Assembly: GCA_965240325.2 (NCBI GenBank)
Contig: OZ251225.1
Coordinates: 496,001 to 560,000, forward strand
Source of the DNA: Rebecca billardiae RCC1528
Lineage: Eukaryota; Haptophyta
DNA: 64,000 bases
Direction of reading: 5' to 3'
The position numbers were made by a program, and so were the translations under genes. The notes below the pieces were generated by a model that was not told the origin of the DNA, made no database searches, and saw only the letters and a list, made by a program, of their open reading frames with translations. Shown piece by piece: positions 57,715 to 64,000 of this stretch; position 1 is the stretch's first letter, and each line of letters starts with the position of its first letter.

Positions 57715-58310
57715 GATGGCTCTAGTCTGTGTTCGCGAGCTGTGTGGGAGCACCCGACACTCTCTCGAGAGCGTCCGTTGTGCGCGAGGCTCGCGACAAG
57801 CGCCGGCCCGAGCTTGGCCCAGCTGTACCCGTCGGCAAGAGTAACGCGGCGCGCTGACCACGGCTCGAGCTGAACAGCAAACGCTCGCAACCGCGGGGAG
57901 CCAGAAAGTGTCGTCGACTCGTCGGGCTCGGCAGAAATAGACGCGGCTGAAACCGTCACTGCACACAATTTGATTGGTCTGTGTCTCAACTTCCTAGCTT
58001 ACGCGGGTACGATTTCAATCATCAGTCGATCGTCGGCGACTCGGCGAGTTGACGTCCTTGATACATACGGCTTACAGTTACGATTAATTCTATGGCGGGC
58101 CGTCATGTTTTATTGTACATCAGCACTATGATTTTTAAATGTGTTGTAGCAGTGAGTAGCACCTCATTTTTCGCTGATCTGCTAATATTAACGACGTGGT
58201 ATGCAACGGGCAGGCGTCAGAGTCAGCAAGCTGTAGCAGCAGATCGAGCAGCAGAGACAAACACCAGGATCAGCGCTCCTCGCCGTCGTCCCCCCCCTCA
58301 TAGTCGCCCA
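57715..58310. other. 5' flank of the giant gene
   Basis: The giant frame is open to 57966 but the signal peptide fixes the start at 57714. AT-richer from about 58030. No clear TATA box near the start. Confidence 0.4.
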
Positions 58311-58787
58311 TCACTCCATCGCCGAGCGGAAGCTCGACGCACCGTCTGGCGTCGACGCGCACGCGCCACCGCGGTGGTCGCGGTGCCACGCGTCGTCAGC
58401 CGTCGTCTCGAAGTAGTCGTCGTATGCAGCGCCCCCGCGGGCGCGTGCCCCCGGGCGCACGTGCGCCATGCGCGCGCGGGCGATGAGCATCTTGGCCTGG
58501 CCACGCAGGCAGCGCATGCCCAGCTCGCGCCGCATGGTGCCGAGCAGCGCGCGCTCGGCGGCGGGGCGCGAGGGCGCGCTGAGGCGCGCGCGCCACGTGT
58601 CCCGCCCCATCTTGGCGATCTTCTTGAGGGTGAGGTCCACCTCCGCGCTCCACTCGCCGAACGCCCCCACGACAATCGGGACGATCGCGGGGAAGGTGTC
58701 GAGCCGCGCCTCGTATGGGCCCACCTGGCCCTCAAGCGTGCCGTAGACCTCGCGGTCGAGGAGCTGCAGCTGCTTATATACCCGCAA
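58311..58787 (-). pseudogene. Fragment resembling the C-terminal tail of retroelement reverse-transcriptase ORFs
   Basis: 158-codon open frame without an upstream ATG. It carries PAIVPIVVGAFGEWSAEVD, a Lys/Arg helix, and MRRELGMRCLRGQAKMLIAR. From memory, P-(I/F)-VVGAFGE followed by a distal RR-x-LG-x-x-x-LRG helix is typical of the tail of RT-bearing ORFs in algae. No RT catalytic motif is present, so this looks like a relic. Low certainty. Confidence 0.35.
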
Positions 58788-59973
58788 TTACTACCGCTAT
58801 TGAGCAGAAAGCAACGTCCGGCCGCGCCACTGGCGGAGCAAGGGCGGGCTGCTTGACAAGCTGGACTCCTCGGAGTGCTACCGTCGTAGCGTAGGACAGT
58901 ATTAGTCATTAGCTGTGACGTATCAGTCTACGTTGGGGGCGATGACACAGACTCCGCAGACCTCCCGAAGGGCTTACGGCTTACCCGATCGGAAATGCCT
59001 AGTAGTAATCAGTGTCACTCAGTGTGGACTGCGGCACGGACGACTGATGCGGCATTGCCCGCATTGGTCCGCGATATCGCCGCCGCGATCAGCCGTGCGG
59101 GATTCATCGGTCAGCCGTGCTGCCGTGGCGCATCCGTCACTATCAGCATTGGCGGCTGAATGAATCATTCAGTGATCAGTCGCGTGCCGCTTATAATTTA
59201 TAATTATAAGCATTTTTATAATACTACAACTGCCTTACGGCGCGGCACACCGTAGTCGACGTATGGCGTACTCGGATACTATCATAGCTTGCGATCCCGA
59301 TTCTGCGGATTCGCGGCACTTTCTTATTCTATATATATATATATAGTTTCTTTCTTCCTATCAAGCGCACGCTGCTGTCGGGAGTGCCGACCGGCGCTGA
59401 GCGGCAGACGACGTCGACAACTGTCGCCCGCGCCCCGCGTGCGCCTATTGAATCATGATACTCTACTGGCCGGTAGCGGTTATTATGTCAAAGTGTGAGC
59501 CTGAACTCGGCGGGCCGCAAGCTATGGTGCCAACTCAGGCAACTGGCCGCAATTATAGATTTTCAGATCGATCGGACACTGTCAGTAGACGTAGTCGCCG
59601 TTCGATTTAAAATTAAGAATCCGCCGGGCCGTTAATTAAATCCGTTATTAATATTAATTTAATAAGCCTTACGGTTAGTAATATATATACACGTCGCGAA
59701 GCCTCACAGCGTCACGGCTCAGAATGCGCGGAGCCATGGCAGCCAATGGGCATCATCATGGCACCGCGCCCGCGCGGGCCCTCGCGCGCCGAGTCCCGCC
59801 CGAGTGCCTGCCGCCTGCCGGCGGGCAGCGGTGAGCGGACGCGGTGATTGGTACTATGGTAGTACGGCTACCGTCTGAGCTAGGGCGCTCCCGAGTGACG
59901 ACACCAAGAAGCGCCCGACGGCGCGCACGCCCTGCCGTCCGGGCCGGGTGCAAGACCAAGACTGGCACGGCCG
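58788..59973. other. AT-rich spacer
   Basis: 59190-59220 and 59600-59690 are strongly AT-rich, with a (TA)n run at 59329-59345. No gene recognised. Confidence 0.5.
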
Positions 59974-61167
59974 TCAGCACACCTCAAAGAGCCCAGCGGC
60001 GCCCATGCCCCCGCCGACGCACATGGTCACCACCACGTGCCTGGCGCCGCGCCGCTTGCCCTCGAGCAGAATGTGCCCGACCTGTCGGCTGCCCGTCATG
60101 CCGAACGGGTGGCCGATGGCGATCGATCCGCCGTTCACATTCAGCCGCTCGAGGGGGATGCCCAGCCGCTCCGCGCAGTACAGCGGCACCACGGCGAACG
60201 CCTCGTTCAGCTCCCAGAGGTCGATGTCGGCGACGCTCAGGCCGTGCCGCTGCAGGAGCCGCGGCACCGCGAGCACCGGGCCGATGCCCATCTCCTCGGG
60301 CGCGCAGCCGGCGACGGCGAATCCCTTGAAAATGCCTAGCGGCTGCGCACCACGCCGTGACGCCTCGGCCTCCGACATGACCACGCATGCCGACGCGCCG
60401 TCGGACAGTTGGCTCGCGTTGCCGGCGGTAATGGTCGCCGACGGATCCACGTCGGCGCGCACCGGGCTGAGACCGGCGATCGACTCGAGCGTCGTGCCGG
60501 GCCGGTTGCACTCGTCTTTGACCACGGTGTACGGCACGCGCGAGACCTCACCGGTCTCCTTGTTCTTCACCACCATCTCCGTCTCCATCGGCACGATCTC
60601 ATCGTCAAACTTGCCCGTGGCCTGCGCCTCGGCCGTGCGCCGCTGCGACTCGACAGCGTACGCGTCCTGGGCGGCGCGCGCGACGCCGTACCGTGCCGCG
60701 ACGTTGTCCGCCGTGTCGATCATGGGCATCCAGAGCTGCGGGCAGGACTGCTCAAGCATCGCCTCCTTCTCCGTCGTCTTGGCGACCACGGGCTGCACGA
60801 GGGAGATGGACTCGACGCCGCCGCCGACCGCGATGGGCACGCCATCGACCATGACGGCATGCGCCGCGTTCGCGATGGCCTGGAGACCCGACGAGCAGAA
60901 GCGGTTGATCGTAGTGGCGGAGGTGCTGAAGGGCATGCCCGCCCACACCGCACCGTTCCGTGCGACGTTGAATCCCGTCGCGCCCTCGGGGAAGCCGCAG
61001 CCGATGATGACATCCTCGACCTCGTCCGGCGCGACGCCTGCGCGAGCGACCGCATGCTTGATCACGTGACCCGTCAGCGCCGCACCGTGCGTCGCGTTGA
61101 AGCCGCCGCGGTACGACTTCGCCAGCCCAGTCCGGGCTGTGGACACGATGACCGCGCGGCCAGACAT
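59974..61167 (-). CDS. Acetyl-CoA acyltransferase (thiolase)
   Basis: 397 residues, complete, the usual thiolase length. Active-site Cys in [19 protein letters not shown] (~87-105), the substrate His in WELNEAFA-region (~340-350) and [17 protein letters not shown], and the C-terminal Cys in [18 protein letters not shown]. This is the standard Claisen/retro-Claisen catalytic set that breaks 3-ketoacyl-CoA to acetyl-CoA and a shortened acyl-CoA, or joins two acetyl-CoA. Motif details do not separate 3-ketoacyl-CoA thiolase from acetyl-CoA acetyltransferase. No N-terminal targeting sequence precedes [16 protein letters not shown] and the C-terminus (FEVC) is not a peroxisomal SKL signal, so location is open. 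ATG 61167 starts the conserved first strand. Confidence 0.93.
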   Translation of the reverse strand: MSGRAVIVSTARTGLAKSYRGGFNATHGAALTGHVIKHAVARAGVAPDEVEDVIIGCGFPEGATGFNVARNGAVWAGMPFSTSATTINRFCSSGLQAIANAAHAVMVDGVPIAVGGGVESISLVQPVVAKTTEKEAMLEQSCPQLWMPMIDTADNVAARYGVARAAQDAYAVESQRRTAEAQATGKFDDEIVPMETEMVVKNKETGEVSRVPYTVVKDECNRPGTTLESIAGLSPVRADVDPSATITAGNASQLSDGASACVVMSEAEASRRGAQPLGIFKGFAVAGCAPEEMGIGPVLAVPRLLQRHGLSVADIDLWELNEAFAVVPLYCAERLGIPLERLNVNGGSIAIGHPFGMTGSRQVGHILLEGKRRGARHVVVTMCVGGGMGAAGLFEVC

Positions 61168-61768
61168 GATCGTTGCAGCCTATAACCCCACGTCCACGGC
61201 CGCCGCCGTGTCGAACTGTACTGCTTCGTCACTTGCGTCAGCCGCTGCAGACCTCGGGCCGCCCGGTCCGGACGCTGCGCTTCAAAGGCGGAAAAATCAT
61301 CCCCGCGCTCAGTTTTGCTTTATTTTCCGTCGAGAAGCAGCTGTTGAAGCAGCAGGCGTCGTCGTCAGTACTGGTAGCTACTCAGCAGCGTCATTTTCTA
61401 GTTACATTATTAGCATAGAGTTCATAGACTCTAGTAGACTACTAGTTAGTTAGACTACCGTCGTTGATCATAGGTCGTTGATGTCACAGGCGCCGACGGC
61501 GCCTTGAACACCCGCCCGTCCGCGGCCGTCCCGCGGCGGTCAGCGTCCGGGTCAGGTCCGCCGTCCGCCGCAGTGCCAGTGTCCGCACCCCTGCGGCAGC
61601 CTGGAGGGGGTTGGCTCGCCTACCAGAGAGCGGCGTCTAGTACGAGCGACTTGTGTTTTCTGAGGTCGGATGAGAGTTCGGCGGGCCTGTGCGTCGGCGC
61701 CTTGTGGCTCGCCAGGCGGCTCGATTCCGTGTCGATCTGCGCAACGCACAGCAGCCCAGCGCGGCAGA
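61168..61768. other. Spacer between thiolase and kinase genes
   Basis: About 600 bp on the 5' side of the thiolase and the 3' side of the kinase (both minus). No gene recognised; short frames only. Confidence 0.4.
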
Positions 61769-63310
61769 TCAAGCAAGTGTGCGAGCCATCGATGGGACAG
61801 ATGGCGGCGGCCGTTGAGTCACACCACGCACGCGCGACGCGCGGCCGAATGGCGAGGGGGTGGCGCCGGGGCCGGGGTGGGTGAGATCGGCCGTGCACTC
61901 GGCGGTAGCCGAGGCCGGACGCACCACGGCGCGTCGCGAGCGAGGGCGGGGGGGCGCACAACGCACCAGGTGCACGGAGCGGTCGAGCTCGACCAGAGCC
62001 TGCGTCACCTCCGCCGCTGAGATCTCGATCGCACCAGAGCGCTCGAGCGCGGCCGTGTCGTCCAGCCCCGCAGCGACTGGCTGCTGCCCGTCCTGAGTGA
62101 CCCACACGTGCCCCTTGATCTCGGGCAAGGTGATCCGCCTCTCCGGGTCCTTCTCGAGCATGCGCGAGAGCAGGTCGACGGCCGCCGGCGAGACGCGCGG
62201 GGGGGCGCCCGCGCCCGCGCCAAAGCTGGGCTGCTCAGAGCACACGCGCATCGAGAGCTCGTCGAGCGAGTCGGCCTCAAACGGCAGCTCGCCGAGCAGC
62301 AGCTCGTACACCGTGACGCCGAGGGACCACACGTCGGCAGCGCGGCCGGAGTACGCCTGCGCGTCACGCCGGAGCACCTCGGGCGGCGCGTACGCGGGCG
62401 TGCCGGGCGAGCCGACCGCCAGGTCGCTGCCGCCCTCCTCGCCCTCGGCCGACAGCCGCGAGACGCCAAAGTCGCAGATCAGGTACACGCCGTGCTCGTC
62501 GTCGTGCAGGATGTTCTCGGGCTTGACGTCGCGGTGGATGATGCTGTGGAAGTGCAGGTACTCCAGCCCAAGGAGCACGTCCACCAGGCAGCGCCGCACC
62601 TCCGGCTCCGGCAGCGGCGACGGCGGCGGCGGCGGCGGCGCGCCGCCCGCCGCGCCGCGCGCCGCCGCGGGCGCGTGCTTGAGCACCGGCCCGCCTCTCA
62701 CGTACTGCAGGACGAGGTACATCTTGTCCTGCCGCGGGTCGTCGATGATCTCGTGCAGCTGCACGATGTTCGGGTGCGACAGCTTCTTCATGATCGCCAC
62801 CTCGCGCAGCACATCCTCGAGCGCGTTCGAGAAGGCGCCGCGCTGCTCGTCAAAGTGGCGCTGCCGCTTGAGGAACGACTTCTTCACAATCTTGACGGCG
62901 AACTCGGAGCCCGTGCGCATGTCGACGGCGCGCTTGACCTTGCCGTACGTCCCGCGGCCGAGGACCTCGAGCAGCTCGTACTGGTGCACCGACTTGCGCT
63001 TCTTGCTCGTGCTCGCGCCGCCGCCGACGGGCGCGACCGCACCCGAGCGCACCGGCGTCCATGCTGGCGCGCCGCCCACGTCGTCATCGTCGACGTCCAG
63101 GTCGCGGTTGAAGCTGGGGAAGCTCGCGCGCGAGGTGCTGATTGCGCTCAGCTCGTTCGAACTCCACTTGTGCGCGTCCACCGCGAAGTGTCCGGAGCCG
63201 TGCTGTGCGGAGAAGGGCGAGGCGAAGCCCCAAAAGGGGCGCACGCTGCGCGTCCACGTGCGCGAGGGCGTGCGCGTCCCGAAAGGCGGGACGGCCACCG
63301 CGTGGGCCAC
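61769..63310 (-). CDS. CaMKK/SAK1-like serine/threonine kinase (N-terminus unresolved)
   Basis: At least 513 codons. Kinase domain (~109-400): LGRGTYGKVKRAVDMRTGSEFAVKIVKKS (P-loop and VAIK Lys), HRDVKPENIL catalytic loop, CDFGVSRL, a GSPGTPAYAPPEV activation-loop end, and IKGHVWVTQDG after the C-lobe, as in CaMKKs and the yeast/plant SnRK-activating kinases. Such kinases phosphorylate the activation loop of AMPK/SnRK1-type kinases in energy sensing. A poly-Pro/Ala insert (~195-215, AGGAPPPPPPSPLPEP) sits after the LQYVRGGPVL hinge. The region before the domain is Ser/Asp-rich. The frame is open to 63460 without any ATG, so the initiating Met must lie in an upstream exon; an ATG at 63532 followed by AG/GTACG is a candidate. 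The C-terminal tail is Arg/Pro-rich. Confidence 0.8.
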   Translation of the reverse strand: MAHAVAVPPFGTRTPSRTWTRSVRPFWGFASPFSAQHGSGHFAVDAHKWSSNELSAISTSRASFPSFNRDLDVDDDDVGGAPAWTPVRSGAVAPVGGGASTSKKRKSVHQYELLEVLGRGTYGKVKRAVDMRTGSEFAVKIVKKSFLKRQRHFDEQRGAFSNALEDVLREVAIMKKLSHPNIVQLHEIIDDPRQDKMYLVLQYVRGGPVLKHAPAAARGAAGGAPPPPPPSPLPEPEVRRCLVDVLLGLEYLHFHSIIHRDVKPENILHDDEHGVYLICDFGVSRLSAEGEEGGSDLAVGSPGTPAYAPPEVLRRDAQAYSGRAADVWSLGVTVYELLLGELPFEADSLDELSMRVCSEQPSFGAGAGAPPRVSPAAVDLLSRMLEKDPERRITLPEIKGHVWVTQDGQQPVAAGLDDTAALERSGAIEISAAEVTQALVELDRSVHLVRCAPPRPRSRRAVVRPASATAECTADLTHPGPGATPSPFGRASRVRGVTQRPPPSVPSMARTLA

Positions 63311-63777
63311 GCCCTCGGGCTTGGAGAATGGGTTGCCCGTGGTTGCGCACTCGGGAGCAGCCGGCGGGCGCGCGCTGGCACTTGCGCACGCCTCGCACGC
63401 CCCTGGAGCTGCGCCCGGTGGGCAACTTGCCAGATGGGCAGGCGACAGTGCGCGCCCACCTTACTTACTGATGCTTCTCGCTCACCGATCAGTAAACTTT
63501 ATACTGTAATCGTACCTTGATGAGTGTATCATACGTAGTAGTATTGGAGCATCGCTTTATTCTGTTCCAAATTGATCCGCGGCGCATTCGTCGTATAAAG
63601 CGATCCGGGATCAAGGGCGCGTCAAGTCAAAGATGCGGACATGCGGTGTGCCGTGTGCGTGCGCAGTTCACTGTCAGCAGATGACAATTGTATTAGTGTA
63701 ATAGTAGCAGCGCGATCGAGGTTGCACGATGGCGGCATCGGGCCATCCGTGCGCCAGTTGAGAGGCCAGGCCAAGGC
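63311..63777. other. Spacer, may include the kinase's first exon
   Basis: Divergent between the kinase (minus) and the phosphatase-family gene (plus). The kinase frame is open to 63460. Beyond it is AT-richer sequence; no promoter element is identifiable. Confidence 0.4.
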
Positions 63778-64000
63778 ATGGGGAGTACGGTGCCCGCGCG
63801 CATGGGCGCGCTGTACGCCACCCTCGCAGCCCAGCCGCGCGCGCTCTTCGCGACCCACAACATCATGGACGGGCTGCGACTGCGCTCGCTCCTGCGCCAC
63901 TACGCCGACCTCAGACCGTACAGCGTGGTGGCGCTCTGCATCCAGGAGAACAAGCCTGGGCACGCTGAGCAGATCGCCGACACCCTCGGCCAAGGCTATC
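63778..64000 (+). CDS. Endonuclease/exonuclease/phosphatase-family protein, 5' part only
   Basis: 74 codons to the window edge from the ATG at 63778. RALFATHNIMDGLRLRSLL then YSVVALCIQENKPG matches the first two strands of the EEP fold (N-x-x-x-G...L, then a CIQE metal-binding Glu). This places it with Mg2+-dependent phosphodiesterases, from apurinic endonucleases to inositol phosphatases. The family member cannot be named from this fragment. Confidence 0.55.
   Translation, partial: MGSTVPARMGALYATLAAQPRALFATHNIMDGLRLRSLLRHYADLRPYSVVALCIQENKPGHAEQIADTLGQGY

Noticed and set aside
44291-57844. A 4517-residue plus-strand Gly/Leu/Asp/Glu-rich frame, and Ala- and Arg-rich frames in the same stretch
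   Set aside because: These are shadows of the SPPP tract, which lacks stops in every frame. The minus-strand frame alone has a signal peptide, a Cys-rich ectodomain and membrane helices.
59974-61167. Plus-strand frames opposite the thiolase (59948-61069, 60409-61185)
   Set aside because: The minus-strand frame has complete thiolase catalytic motifs; the opposite frames are Arg/Ser-rich shadows.
62097-63520. Two 470-codon plus-strand frames opposite the kinase
   Set aside because: The minus-strand frame holds all kinase motifs; the plus frames show no domain.

Overview
This looks like nuclear DNA from a haptophyte-like, secondarily plastid-bearing alga. A fucoxanthin/chlorophyll a/c-type light-harvesting protein carries a signal peptide with an A-F cleavage context, and two further proteins (32198-32809 and 21181-22773) have similar bipartite-looking N-termini. 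Genes are very GC-rich and almost intronless, sit on both strands, and are separated by AT-richer spacers. Long Ser-Pro-Pro-Pro tracts and a polycystin/REJ-like giant membrane protein also fit haptophytes. A stramenopile such as a pelagophyte cannot be excluded without a search.

Left third (1-24.5 kb). A 2033-residue chromatin protein combines a PHD-like region, SET, CXXC zinc finger, AP2 and chromodomain in one chain (520-6748, one GC-only intron). Next come two small inverted-repeat-bounded elements (6903-7891 and 7929-8457). They are followed by a ZCCHC8-like PSP-domain protein lacking a zinc knuckle, a degraded coding stretch, a secretory glycosyltransferase-like protein, and a membrane protein with four eight-cysteine modules. 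The block ends with a basic unknown protein, a WD40-like protein divergent from a K+-dependent Na+/Ca2+-exchanger-like protein, and a TauD-type dioxygenase.

Middle (24.7-34.9 kb). A mitochondrial carrier and a BART-START fusion protein are transcribed divergently across a 403-bp inverted repeat with a single mismatch. After 2.5 kb without a convincing gene come a MOZART2-like small protein, the light-harvesting protein and a divergent plastid-targeted unknown. A torsin-like AAA+ ATPase with signal peptide and C-terminal HDEL follows.

Right half (34.9-64 kb). A single 22.8-kb gene on the minus strand (34900-57714, three exons, 7520 residues) encodes a signal peptide and about 4270 residues of near-continuous SPPP. 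These are followed by nine copies of a ~106-residue repeat with a conserved LCY-x-F core, then IPT/TIG, REJ/PKD-like, EGF-like and GPS-like regions, and a multi-pass membrane tail resembling polycystin-family proteins. Beyond it lie a probable retroelement remnant, a thiolase, a CaMKK-like protein kinase and the start of an endonuclease/exonuclease/phosphatase-family gene cut by the window edge.

The genes do not form an operon-like pathway; this is an ordinary eukaryotic neighbourhood. The strongest unusual objects are the giant SPPP/LCYxF/REJ protein, the SET-CXXC-AP2-chromo protein, the eight-cysteine module protein, the HDEL-tagged torsin-like ATPase and the 403-bp inverted repeat.
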